Counted from the first letter of the stretch, positions 26,232 to 34,663 are shown. The stretch: DNA of 64,000 nt from CALNYX01 sp942490925 (GCA_942490925.1 CALNYX010000017.1:1674001-1738000), one strand, 5' to 3'. Made by a program: numbers and translations. Notes: a model not told the origin generated them from the letters alone.

Positions 26232-26702
26232 CTAGCTCTTCTCGCCCCAGTTTTTTAAAAATTCTTGCAGTTCTTGCACGTAGCACCCCATTTCTCCATC
26301 AGAAAGCCTCTCGCGATAATTGAAAGCGACATTTACAATTTCATAGAATGATTGTGCGGTAGGGATGAGATGAAAGTGGAGATGAGGAACAGATTGCCCA
26401 GCTAGCTTCCCATTTTTTTGAAGAACTACAAAGTCTGGTGTCTGGTAAAAATCTCTGAAAACAGCTGAAAACAGGTTGATCTCTTCTTGAACAGCCTGCA
26501 TTTCCTCGGTAGTCAATTGATCAAAACTTTCAATATGTCGTTTAGGGACAACAAGTACATTGCCTCTTGTTGCAGGGGTTAGACAGTAAAGTGTGACGAC
26601 AAGTTCATTTTCATGAACAAACTGCTTTTCTAGAATTACTGGATTGCAAAAAGGGCAGGCAATCAGAGAGGTTGTGAGAAATAACAAGAGGAAGTAGCGC
26701 AC
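26232..26702 (-). CDS. HIT-family hydrolase with N-terminal hydrophobic extension
   Basis: Histidine triad nucleotide-binding protein, 156 residues. The catalytic triad is SVPHLHFHLIP (HxHxH) and the N-terminal CPFC motif is the usual HIT zinc site. Before it comes MRYFLLLFLTTSLIAC, a hydrophobic helix ending in LIAC, which reads both as a lipoprotein signal with lipobox and as lead into the CxxC. If cleaved as a lipoprotein, the first zinc cysteine would be lipidated. Family members hydrolyse nucleotide phosphoramidates or dinucleoside polyphosphates. Four bases separate it from the upstream glycosyltransferase stop, so they share a transcript. Confidence 0.82.
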   Translation of the reverse strand: MRYFLLLFLTTSLIACPFCNPVILEKQFVHENELVVTLYCLTPATRGNVLVVPKRHIESFDQLTTEEMQAVQEEINLFSAVFRDFYQTPDFVVLQKNGKLAGQSVPHLHFHLIPTAQSFYEIVNVAFNYRERLSDGEMGCYVQELQEFLKNWGEKS

Positions 26703-26705
26703 TGT

Positions 26706-27521
26706 CTAACCTATTTTCTTAAAGTGGCTGAGGGTTCGATTGACAGAGAGCATCTGTTTCCAATACTTCTGTTTAAGGTGTGAGCCGATCAATAGGTTTG
26801 ATGGTGTCACAACTTGCCCTTCACTCCAACCAGGACGCCAGAGATGCGAATAGCTTTTACGGGCAAAAAGTGAGAGCGTTGGAATTCCTAAACAGGAGGC
26901 AAGATGTCCAACACCCGAATCATTGCCAATCATAAACCCTGACTCATAGATGTAAGCAGCAAGGTCAGCAACGGTTGGAAAGTGGGGAGTTTGTGGCCAA
27001 TTGGAACGTTCATCTGGGCTGACGCAAATCGTTGGCTCATAGCCAAGAAGGGTGAGTTGTTTGCAGAGCGTTTCAAAGCGTTCGGGGAGCCAATTTTTCT
27101 TCTCATCAGAGCTGGTTGGATGAATGATCACCCGTTTAGGATGCGCCTTGTACTTGAGTTCAGCAGGGGGAGTAATACCATTTTCCTGTGTGCAGTAGCG
27201 CAATTTAAGACGGTAGCGACAAACATTTGCGAGGTTTTCAACCATGGTCTTCTGTTTGTCAAAGGAGGATTCTTTGAGTACGAGTCCCTCTTGAATACCG
27301 GAATGATCAGCAACAATGAGCTGATCAAAGGTTGAAAGAATCTGTTTGTCTTGTGGAAAAGGTTCGATTTTTTTGTCAGGAAACCAACTTTGTAGCTGAC
27401 ATAGAATCGAGCTAAACGTTGTGACATCATAGCCAGAGAGAGTAAGATTGTGGGCTAGGATCATGGAGAGTAATCCATCACCTAACCCACGTGCACAAAC
27501 AACAGCAGCTTTAGCTGTCAT
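26706..27521 (-). CDS. Glycosyltransferase family 9 (heptosyltransferase-like)
   Basis: Protein of 271 residues from the ATG at 27521, which is preceded by GAGGA at 5 bases and opens with the family N-terminus VVCARGLGDGLLSM. The C-terminal nucleotide-sugar site is visible as FMIGNDSGVGHLASCLGIPTLSLF and RVIIHPTSSDEKKNWLPERF, typical of ADP-heptose transferases. It is shorter than WaaC/WaaF (about 330). The start lies inside the end of groEL (11-base overlap). Role in lipooligosaccharide or other glycan assembly is inferred. Confidence 0.82.
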   Translation of the reverse strand: MTAKAAVVCARGLGDGLLSMILAHNLTLSGYDVTTFSSILCQLQSWFPDKKIEPFPQDKQILSTFDQLIVADHSGIQEGLVLKESSFDKQKTMVENLANVCRYRLKLRYCTQENGITPPAELKYKAHPKRVIIHPTSSDEKKNWLPERFETLCKQLTLLGYEPTICVSPDERSNWPQTPHFPTVADLAAYIYESGFMIGNDSGVGHLASCLGIPTLSLFARKSYSHLWRPGWSEGQVVTPSNLLIGSHLKQKYWKQMLSVNRTLSHFKKIG

Positions 27522-29106
27522 CTTCATCCTCGGCAGCATCACCGATAAGCGCTTCTGAAATAAGAACGATTCCTGCTGTCGACGCAGCATAGATCAGTCC
27601 ATTTTTCACGACTTTAACAGGATCAATCACACCAGCTTTGATCAGATCTTCAACCTTCTCAGACGATGCATTGAAACCAAAATTGTCTCCTTTTCCTTCA
27701 AGTTGAGAAAGAATAATGGAACCTTCAAGTCCAGTATTCTCAACAATCTGACGCATAGGAGCTTCAGCTGATTTGGCAACAAGTTCGAGGCCATACTTCT
27801 CATCCCCGTCAACTTTGAGGTCTTTGAGCTTTTGAGCAGCTCTAAATAGAGCAACACCTCCACCAGCAACGATTCCTTCTTCGAGAGCGGCTTTTGTTGA
27901 GCTGAGGCTATCTTCAAAGGCTTGCTTTTTCTGCTTGAGCTCAGGCTCTGTTGCCGCTCCAACACGGATCACAGCAACACCACCTTTTAGCTTGGCTTTA
28001 CGCTCAAGCAACTTCTCTTTGTCGTAAGAGCTTGAGGCGTGATCATGCTCAACTTGAATCTGCTTAATGCGCGCTTCAATCTGCTCCTGTGCACCGCTGC
28101 CACCAACAATCGTGGTATTTTCTTTGCTGATTACAACACGTTCACATGTTCCCAAAATCTCAGGTGTTGCATCTTTCAATTGGATGTCAGCCTCTTCAGA
28201 AATGAGTGTTGCACCAGTCAGCGTTGCAATATCTTCAAGCATTGCTTTACGACGATCTCCAAAGCCAGGGGCCTTGACGGCAGCCACTTTGAGTGTGCCA
28301 CGCAGTTTGTTCACAACGAGTGTTGCCAAAGCATCTGCTTCAATATCTTCACAGATTAGAAGCATTTCACGCCCTGTTCCAGCAACCGATTGCAAGATTG
28401 GAATGATCTCTTGAATCGCAGAGATTTTCTTGTCTGTAACTAAGATGAATGGATTTTCCATCTCAACGATCATTTTCTCTTGGTTAGTTGCAAAATATGG
28501 GCTGATGTAGCCACGGTCAAATTGCATTCCTTCGACAAGCTCGATGAGAGTTTCAATCCCTTTTGCTTCTTCAATGGTGACAACACCCTCTTTGCCCACT
28601 TTCTCAATAGCTTGAGCAATAAAGCGGCCAACCTCTTCATTTCCAGAAGCAGAGACCGTTGCAATATTTTTGATCTCTTCAGGGCTGTTGATTGTAATTG
28701 CTTGTTTTTCAAGCTCTTTTACAATAGCAGCAACTGCTTTTTCAATCCCACGCTTTACAGTGATTGGGCTTGCCCCAGAAGTGATATACTTCAGGCCGTG
28801 CTTGACAAGCGCGTCTAAAAGAAGCGTTCCAGTTGTTGTTCCATCGCCACTTTTCTCCTTGAGTTTGCTTGCAACTTCTTGCGCCATAGCAACGCCCATA
28901 TTTTCGAATTGGTCGGGAAGCTCGATATCATTAACGATGCTATTCCCATCATTTGTAATAGTCGGAGCGCCCCAACCCTTTTCTAGACCAACGTTGCGGC
29001 CTTTAGGTCCAAGTGTTGAGCGTACTGCGTTTGCCAGTTGGTTGATTCCTTTTGCAAGCTTTGCGCGCGCCTCTTCTTCAAAAATGATTTCCTTAGCATC
29101 AGCCAT
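27511..29106 (-). CDS. groEL: Chaperonin GroEL paralogue without groES partner
   Basis: Hsp60 of 531 residues. Conserved pieces include STLGPKGRNV, the ATP-site segments TITNDGNSI and SGDGTTTGTLL, EEGIVAGGGVAL and YAASTAGIVLISEAL. It departs from true GroEL at many positions, ends in an acidic AAEDEDDS rather than a GGM tail, has no groES upstream and no CIRCE operator. Its position before murF matches the chlamydial groEL3 (CT755, from memory), a divergent chaperonin. The start is preceded by AGGAG. Followed with overlap by the glycosyltransferase. Confidence 0.9.
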   Translation of the reverse strand: MADAKEIIFEEEARAKLAKGINQLANAVRSTLGPKGRNVGLEKGWGAPTITNDGNSIVNDIELPDQFENMGVAMAQEVASKLKEKSGDGTTTGTLLLDALVKHGLKYITSGASPITVKRGIEKAVAAIVKELEKQAITINSPEEIKNIATVSASGNEEVGRFIAQAIEKVGKEGVVTIEEAKGIETLIELVEGMQFDRGYISPYFATNQEKMIVEMENPFILVTDKKISAIQEIIPILQSVAGTGREMLLICEDIEADALATLVVNKLRGTLKVAAVKAPGFGDRRKAMLEDIATLTGATLISEEADIQLKDATPEILGTCERVVISKENTTIVGGSGAQEQIEARIKQIQVEHDHASSSYDKEKLLERKAKLKGGVAVIRVGAATEPELKQKKQAFEDSLSSTKAALEEGIVAGGGVALFRAAQKLKDLKVDGDEKYGLELVAKSAEAPMRQIVENTGLEGSIILSQLEGKGDNFGFNASSEKVEDLIKAGVIDPVKVVKNGLIYAASTAGIVLISEALIGDAAEDEDDS

Positions 29107-29187
29107 CTTTTGAACTCCTGTGTAAAATATTTTTTAGGACCCAATGATAACAGTAAGGGTCACTTTTGAGCAATGAGGATGAATTTT

Positions 29188-29484
29188 TCACATGGCCTCT
29201 TGAAGCGGAGGGATTTCATCGACATATTGGAGTGCATTCCAAAGATCGTAATTCATTTGTAGATTTAACCAAAACTGAGGAGAAGTTTCTAAGGCTTGTG
29301 CAAAATGGAGAGCTATTTCTACAGTGACACTTCTTCTACCGTGGATAATTTCGCTCAGCTTTGAATTGGTCCATGAGCCTCCTAAGTGCTGCACAAACCT
29401 TGTCTGAGTGATACCCATGGGTTTTAGGAAATGATCAAGTAAGATTTTGCCAGGGTGGCTAGGGTGTCTTTTATTAGGTATCAT
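29188..29484 (-). CDS. higA: HigA-type antitoxin
   Basis: XRE-family DNA-binding antitoxin, 98 residues, starting at the ATG at 29484 with GGAG 7 bases upstream and the family opening HPGKILLDHFLKPMGIT. The helix-turn-helix spans ITQTRFVQHLGGSWTNSKLSEIIHGRRSVTVEIALHFAQAL in pieces, followed by SPQFWLNLQMNYDLW, the VapI/HigA signature. It follows the higB remnant by 13 bases in the toxin-first order typical of higBA. It would autoregulate the operon. Confidence 0.9.
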   Translation of the reverse strand: MIPNKRHPSHPGKILLDHFLKPMGITQTRFVQHLGGSWTNSKLSEIIHGRRSVTVEIALHFAQALETSPQFWLNLQMNYDLWNALQYVDEIPPLQEAM

Positions 29485-29497
29485 AATTTTTCTCCTT

Positions 29498-29789
29498 CTA
29501 ATGGTAGTCAATGACAGCCACTTCTTCTGCATCTCCTGCATGCCAGGTAAATACTATGCGCCATTGATCATTAATACGGATGCTGTACTTATTTTTAAAT
29601 TTTCCTTTCAATTTTTCTAAACGGTTGCCTGGAGGGGCCTTTAGGTCATGAAGCTCAAATGCAGCATGCAATATATCAAGCTTTTCCTCCGCAATAGGGT
29701 GCAGGTGTCTTGGTAACTGACGAGCTGCTTTAGAGTTGACTCCATGGTAAAGGTCTTCAGCACATTTATTTCTGGAAGGTTTTTATCAT
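29498..29789 (-). pseudogene. higB: HigB-type toxin with N-terminal frameshift
   Basis: RelE-superfamily ribosome-dependent mRNA interferase remnant. From the ATG at 29789 the frame reads MIKTFQK and then meets TAA; one base later the next frame carries on as KCAEDLYHGVNSKAARQLP, then PPGNRLEKLKG and YSIRINDQWRIVF, ending AEEVAVIDYH at 29498. These are classical HigB segments. A single extra base near 29768 separates the two parts (total 292 bases, not a multiple of three). The toxin is therefore probably inactive, unless frameshifting or a sequencing error applies. The start overlaps the end of rsmI. Confidence 0.85.
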
Positions 29790-30451
29790 CCTTTTTTGGC
29801 AATGAGGATGACGATTTCTCCTTTGGGGGGAGTTTCTACCCAAAGAGTCGCGAGCTCTTCAGCTCTTCCACGGTAAAATGTCTCAAACTTTTTTGTGATT
29901 TCACGAGCGACAACGACCATGCAATCAGGGTCAATTTCAGCGAGAAGCGTAAGGGCTTTGCCGACGCGAAAAGGGGATTCAAAGCAGATCGTTGTCCCTG
30001 GATAGGCAAGCGCTTCTTCGAATAAGCGCGTCAATTTCCCTTTTTTGCGTGGCAAAAAGCCAACAAATTGGAAGCGGTCTGTTGGTAAACCTGAAGCAGA
30101 GAGAGCTGCGAGCGGAGCACTTGCTCCTGGAATGGGGCAGACGTCAAGCTCTTCTTCATAGCAAGCAGCAACAAGGCGGTAGCCAGGATCTGAAATAGTA
30201 GGCGTACCGGCATCAGATACTAGGCCAATTGTTTTGCCACGCTTGAGATCATCGAGAACGGGCTTGGCTTTGCCACGCTCATTGTGGAGATGGAAACTTT
30301 TGAGGGGTTTGCTTATTTCGTAATGTTTTAGGAGAATACGCGTCCGTCTTGTGTCTTCACACAAGAGATAATCACAAGAGGAGATGACTTCTAGGGCACG
30401 GTGGGAGAAATCTCCCAGGTTCCCAATGGGGGTTGCGATTAAATAGAGCAA
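29786..30451 (-). CDS. rsmI: 16S rRNA 2'-O-ribose C1402 methyltransferase RsmI
   Basis: Tetrapyrrole-methylase-fold enzyme with YLIATPIGNLGDFSHRA, CEDTRRTRILL, LVSDAGTPTISDPG and PIPGASAPLAALSASGLP, all RsmI signatures. The family N-terminus LLYLIATPIGN leaves only a TTG at 30451 (221 residues) or a GTG at 30460 inside the tRNA-Cys acceptor stem. The TTG directly abuts the 3' base of the tRNA, so after tRNA processing the message would be leaderless. No Shine-Dalgarno is visible. Start assignment is therefore uncertain, function is not. Confidence 0.88.
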   Translation of the reverse strand: MLYLIATPIGNLGDFSHRALEVISSCDYLLCEDTRRTRILLKHYEISKPLKSFHLHNERGKAKPVLDDLKRGKTIGLVSDAGTPTISDPGYRLVAACYEEELDVCPIPGASAPLAALSASGLPTDRFQFVGFLPRKKGKLTRLFEEALAYPGTTICFESPFRVGKALTLLAEIDPDCMVVVAREITKKFETFYRGRAEELATLWVETPPKGEIVILIAKKG

Positions 30452-30522
30452 AGGTGGCACCCAGATTCGAACTGGGGATAAAGGCTTTGCAGGCCCCTGC
30501 CTTACCACTTGGCTATGCCACC
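30452..30522 (-). tRNA. tRNA-Cys (GCA)
   Basis: 71-base cloverleaf on the minus strand: acceptor stem GGTGGCA/TGCCACC, D-arm with AAGTGGTAA, anticodon loop CTGCAAA giving GCA, T-arm CCAGTTCGAATCTGG and discriminator T as in Cys tRNAs. CCA is not encoded. The gene directly precedes rsmI on the same strand. Confidence 0.95.
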
Positions 30523-30585
30523 AAAGCTCAAAATCCTACCATTTTGCTCTTTTAGAGCCAAATACTATTCATCAAAAACTGTCGA

Positions 30586-32010
30586 TCACAAATCAGCGAT
30601 ATCGATGATGCGATAAAAATAGTTACTACTCAATAAAGCATCGGAAATTGGGCCAAGATACAGCAGAACTGGTGAGACTCCAAAACCTTTTGGGTATGAA
30701 AAAGTAGCTATTTTTGCTTTCATACTATCAATCACTTCAATCCCTAATTCACGGCGACGCATTTTGACTTCACAAATAAATAATGTATTTGTGCGCGTCT
30801 GAAGCAAGTAGTCGATCTGACATCCTTTTCTTTTACTTGCAGTTTTTTGAAGATATGGATTGTCCATCACAATATCTTGCGCATGAATTCCAAGAGCTTT
30901 GTAGATCAAGGAGCGATTTTTGAGCAGTAGATTTTCAAGCTGGAATCCAAGCATTGGCTCCCAACCAGGTAAAGCCGATAAGGGAGAATCTGAAAAAGCT
31001 CCCTGGTCAATTTTTGCCAGGTTAGATTGAATGTAGTGCGTATAGAAACGAAGATAGTTATCAGAAAGTCGGTAAAGAGTTGTCTTGCCGGTTTTTCCTG
31101 TCTTCAAAGACCAATCTGGATGTTGGGTGATAAATCCACAAATTTGAAGAGACTTAAGATATTGAGACAAAACGCCGCTGGAAGAGTAGCCTAACGTTTT
31201 TTGTAAAAAAACACGACTCCTCATACCTTGGCTTAGGAGTTGGATGATATTTTTGTAAACTTCTCCCTTTGAGCTGAAAAGGTCATTAAAAATGCGATCG
31301 AATTCATGGACTAAAAGACCATTTTTTTCAAAGCAGAGCCGTTTAATATTCTCATCTGCACTTAGGTTAGATTGAATTTGTTCAAGATACCAGGGAATAC
31401 CACCTGTGACACCAAGGATTTTGAAGAGATCAAGATCAGATCCTTTGAATCCCTGGAAAGTTAGCAGCTCTTTGCATTGAGGAAGAGGAAGCTCATCAAG
31501 CTCTAAATAGAGCGAGACACGTCCAAAAAATGCTGTGCTATTGATGATATTTTTATCGATCCATGTTGAAACTGAACCACATAAAATTAATGTGATCGAG
31601 GGAGTATCATCTAGAACAAGATCCCACCAAGCTTTCAATTTAGAGATGAACGTAGGGTCTTTTGATCCCATCCACGAGATTTCATCAAAAAGAATAACCG
31701 TTTTTTCAGAAGATAACTGCCTGGTGAGATGAGCAAATGCATCACTCCAATCTGTAAAGGTTAAAGGGGGTAATGAGAATAAAGTGGCCAGCTGACGCGC
31801 AAATGCATCTCTTTGGTCTTGAGCCGAAATCCCTTTAATTGGAGCTAACCCACTGAAGGGTAAGAATTTTTTTCCTTTTCCAAATTCTTTTGCAAGGCGA
31901 CTTTTTCCAATGCGCCTGCGTCCTTTAATGACTGCAAGAGTAGCCCTCTCTCCCCGAGAAAGGGCTTCTAATCTCTGGAGCTCTTCTGTTCTGCCAACAA
32001 ATGGTTTCAT
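30586..32010 (-). CDS. Archaeal-type AAA ATPase with C-terminal nuclease-like domain
   Basis: Protein of 474 residues, same family as the ATPase at 6739-8196. Opens FVGRTEELQRL, with Walker A VIKGRRRIGKSRLAKEF, Walker B TVILFDEISWM, sensor LILCGSVSTWI, a winged helix (SGVLSQYLKSLQICGFI), and CQIDYLLQTRTNTLFICEVKMRR as the D...ExK nuclease-like core. It lies between tRNA-Cys and murF. Two tandem inverted-repeat units lie upstream of its start (32049-32142). Function is not established for the family. Confidence 0.86.
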   Translation of the reverse strand: MKPFVGRTEELQRLEALSRGERATLAVIKGRRRIGKSRLAKEFGKGKKFLPFSGLAPIKGISAQDQRDAFARQLATLFSLPPLTFTDWSDAFAHLTRQLSSEKTVILFDEISWMGSKDPTFISKLKAWWDLVLDDTPSITLILCGSVSTWIDKNIINSTAFFGRVSLYLELDELPLPQCKELLTFQGFKGSDLDLFKILGVTGGIPWYLEQIQSNLSADENIKRLCFEKNGLLVHEFDRIFNDLFSSKGEVYKNIIQLLSQGMRSRVFLQKTLGYSSSGVLSQYLKSLQICGFITQHPDWSLKTGKTGKTTLYRLSDNYLRFYTHYIQSNLAKIDQGAFSDSPLSALPGWEPMLGFQLENLLLKNRSLIYKALGIHAQDIVMDNPYLQKTASKRKGCQIDYLLQTRTNTLFICEVKMRRRELGIEVIDSMKAKIATFSYPKGFGVSPVLLYLGPISDALLSSNYFYRIIDIADL

Positions 32011-32048
32011 GTCTTAATTTTAGTGAGTCAGGCCTAATACGTCAAGAG

Positions 32049-32142
32049 AAGTTGCTCAAAACGGCATTTTTCCTATTTCGAGCAACTTTGCGAGGATGTG
32101 TCAACTTGCTCAAAACGGCATTTTTACCATTTTAAGCAAGTT
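32049..32142. repeat. Two tandem hairpin units upstream of ATPase, with a compensated base pair
   Basis: Unit 1: perfect 9-base arms aagttgctc (32049-32057) and gagcaactt (32080-32088). Unit 2: perfect 8-base arms aacttgct (32103-32110) and agcaagtt (32135-32142). Both units contain gctcaaaacggcattttt next to the left arm. Between units one pair is changed from G-C to C-G on both arms, so pairing is conserved while sequence is not. The units lie in the divergent space between the ATPase (start 32010) and murF (start 32178). Confidence 0.85.
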
Positions 32143-32177
32143 TGCGTAAATTTGCTTGAGGAGCTATTCTCTCGTTT

Positions 32178-33446
32178 ATGAAGCCAATTCCTCTAAATGT
32201 TCTAGCCAAGCAGAAACTGCCACAAGTTCTGATCAAGGGTGCTGCAATCGATAGTCGACTCGTCAAACCATGCGACCTTTTTTTTGCCCTGCCTGGTGAA
32301 AAAGTCGATGGACACACTTTTTTGAAATTGGCAGCTGCCAAACATGCTGCCGCCGCTGTAGTGCATAGCAGTTATGAAGGGGATGACTTTGGATTGCCCC
32401 TTTGGCATGTCTCTGATGTACGCGCAACTCTGCAAAATGTGGGACGTGAGCTTTTCCACAAACATCCTGGAAAAATCATTGGGATTACAGGTTCGCTTGG
32501 AAAGACGACGACCAAGGTCTTTGCAAGAGCCTTTTTGGGAAAACAAGCATTTGCAACAGCCAAAAGCTACAACTCGCAAGTGACACTCCCTCTTTCTGCC
32601 TTTGCCGTAAGAGGGAATGAAAAATGGCTGCTTCTTGAAATGGGGATGTCTGAGCCTGGTGAAATAGCCAACCTCGTTTCAATTGCTCCACCAGATATTG
32701 CCCTGATTACAACCGTTGCGCCCCAACACTTGAATCACTTTCCCGATGGAGTCGAGGGTGTGATGCGTGAAAAGCTTTCGATTTTGAGTCATCCGAACAC
32801 GAAGTTGGCCCTGCTTAATCACGCGCTTCCCTATGATGGTCCTAAAAAGACTTTCTCTGTTGTGGATAGAGCAGCCGACTACTTTCTAGATCAGCAGGGG
32901 AATGTCCATGCGGAAGGCGAGGTCTTTGCTTTTGATCTCGATCTTCCACTGATGGTTTGTGGTCTCAATGTGATTGCCGCAATCGCTTTGGCGCGCACTC
33001 TTGGTGTGAGCTGGGAGCACTTGCAAGCCTGCCGGTTGAAGCTCCCACCAATGCGCTTTGAAATGGTCAAAAAAGAGGGGATTGTATTCATCAACGATGC
33101 CTACAATGCAAATCCTGATGCGATGGAAGCGGCCCTAAAAAGCTTGCCAAAAACCTCAGGAAAACGGATCGCCGTTCTTTCAGAAATGGATGATTTAGGA
33201 GATTATGCAAAAGAGGGGCATGAACGTGTTGCAAAAGCTGCTTTACAACATGTAGATGAATTGCTTTGCATTGGGGGAGATCTTATGGAGGATGTTTGGA
33301 AAAATGAAGGGCGAACCATCCAGAAGTTTACATCCCGTAAGGCGCTAGGCACCGCGTTGAAAAAACTTGTTAGACCTGGGGATGTTGTGCTGCTCAAAGG
33401 TGCGCGCAGCTATGCCCTTGAGCAAGTGCTTGACCAGTTTCCCTAG
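32178..33446 (+). CDS. murF: UDP-MurNAc-tripeptide:D-Ala-D-Ala ligase MurF
   Basis: Cytoplasmic Mur ligase that adds D-Ala-D-Ala. 422 residues with the N-terminal DSRLVKPCDLFFALPG, the P-loop GITGSLGKTTTKVF, LLEMGMSEPGEI, INDAYNANPDAMEAAL (MurF signature) and LLKGARSYALEQVL. First gene of the peptidoglycan/division cluster; the same order (murF-mraY-murD) holds in Chlamydia. Confidence 0.95.
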   Translation: MKPIPLNVLAKQKLPQVLIKGAAIDSRLVKPCDLFFALPGEKVDGHTFLKLAAAKHAAAAVVHSSYEGDDFGLPLWHVSDVRATLQNVGRELFHKHPGKIIGITGSLGKTTTKVFARAFLGKQAFATAKSYNSQVTLPLSAFAVRGNEKWLLLEMGMSEPGEIANLVSIAPPDIALITTVAPQHLNHFPDGVEGVMREKLSILSHPNTKLALLNHALPYDGPKKTFSVVDRAADYFLDQQGNVHAEGEVFAFDLDLPLMVCGLNVIAAIALARTLGVSWEHLQACRLKLPPMRFEMVKKEGIVFINDAYNANPDAMEAALKSLPKTSGKRIAVLSEMDDLGDYAKEGHERVAKAALQHVDELLCIGGDLMEDVWKNEGRTIQKFTSRKALGTALKKLVRPGDVVLLKGARSYALEQVLDQFP

Positions 33447-33466
33447 GCTCTTTACAATGCTGGCCA

Positions 33467-34663
33467 ATGCTACTCATCATCCTCTCATTTTTGCGTGATC
33501 ACTTTGGTTGGAAGGTTCCAGCTGTCTTTGAATACTACTCAACGCGCATGGCACTCGCTTCGATCACCGCGCTTTTAGTCACCATCCTCTTTGGAAAAGT
33601 CTTCATTAAAAAACTCTATGAATGGAAAATTGGGGATCGAGTGCGCACCGAAGAGTGTCCTCTTTTAGGAGAACTTCATCGTGACAAAAACAACACGCCG
33701 ACGATGGGCGGTGTTTTAATCCTCTTTTCTCTTCTCATCTCTCTCTTCTTATGGATGGATTTGAAAAGCAGCTTTACATTGATTCTGTTTGTCACGACTT
33801 TGAGTATTGGTTTACTCGGAGGTGTTGATGATTATTTGAAGCTGCGGCGCAAAAATGCAAAAGGGCTCTCTGCTAGAACAAAGATGTGCTTTCAGTTGCT
33901 CTTCTCGTTGTTAGTGGCACTCTATTTAGCCTGGGCTCCAGCAACTGAGTGGCTTCAGCAAGGGAGTTGGTTTTCACCACCACATGCAAAAGAAGCCCCT
34001 GGGCAACTTGATAAGACAGCTAAATTAACGACAAGAGATTATGCCGCACGCCTCTATGTTCCTTTTGTCAAGAAGCCGGTCTTTTATATGGGCACATTTT
34101 TTATGCTGCTCTTTTTTATGGTTGTCATTACCGGTTGTTCGAATGCAGTGAACCTGACAGATGGGCTCGATGGTTTATCGACCGGAACTGTTCTGTTTGC
34201 CGCAATGGCTTTTGCCGTGATTGCATTTGTTTCCAATCACCTCGAATTTTCGCGATACCTTAATATATTGTATATTGAGGGGAGTGGAGAGATTGCGATC
34301 TATTTGGCCGCGCTTGTTGGAGCCTGTCTTGGTTTTCTCTGGTACAACAGTTACCCTGCTCAAGTTTTCATGGGCGATACAGGCGCTTTGACTCTTGGGG
34401 CAATATTGGGCGTTTCGGCTGTCTTGCTCAAACGAGAGCTGCTTCTAGCGCTTGTAGGAGGTGTATTTGTTGTTGAAGCGCTCTCTGTCATCTTGCAAGT
34501 CGGAAGCTATAAGTTGCGCAATAAAAAACGTATCTTTTTGTGCGCTCCGCTACATCACCATTTTGAATATAAAGGGTGGCCTGAGACCAAGGTCGTCATG
34601 CGCTTTTGGATTGTTGGGCTTCTCCTCGCAATTACAGGCATCGCAACCTTGAAATTCCAATGA
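33467..34663 (+). CDS. mraY: Phospho-MurNAc-pentapeptide transferase MraY
   Basis: Integral membrane enzyme that makes lipid I on undecaprenyl phosphate. The 398 residues include about ten hydrophobic segments, the DKNNTPTMGG loop, GVDDYLKLRRKNAKGLS (Asp pair binding Mg), NAVNLTDGLDGLSTG and the cytoplasmic HHHFEYKGWPETKVVMRFW motif. Its TGA overlaps the murD ATG (ATGA). Confidence 0.95.
   Translation: MLLIILSFLRDHFGWKVPAVFEYYSTRMALASITALLVTILFGKVFIKKLYEWKIGDRVRTEECPLLGELHRDKNNTPTMGGVLILFSLLISLFLWMDLKSSFTLILFVTTLSIGLLGGVDDYLKLRRKNAKGLSARTKMCFQLLFSLLVALYLAWAPATEWLQQGSWFSPPHAKEAPGQLDKTAKLTTRDYAARLYVPFVKKPVFYMGTFFMLLFFMVVITGCSNAVNLTDGLDGLSTGTVLFAAMAFAVIAFVSNHLEFSRYLNILYIEGSGEIAIYLAALVGACLGFLWYNSYPAQVFMGDTGALTLGAILGVSAVLLKRELLLALVGGVFVVEALSVILQVGSYKLRNKKRIFLCAPLHHHFEYKGWPETKVVMRFWIVGLLLAITGIATLKFQ

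Noticed and set aside
29107..29187. Possible CIRCE operator or groES gene upstream of groEL
   Set aside because: Neither the TTAGCACTC-N9-GAGTGCTAA pattern nor a small ORF is present in the 80 bases upstream.
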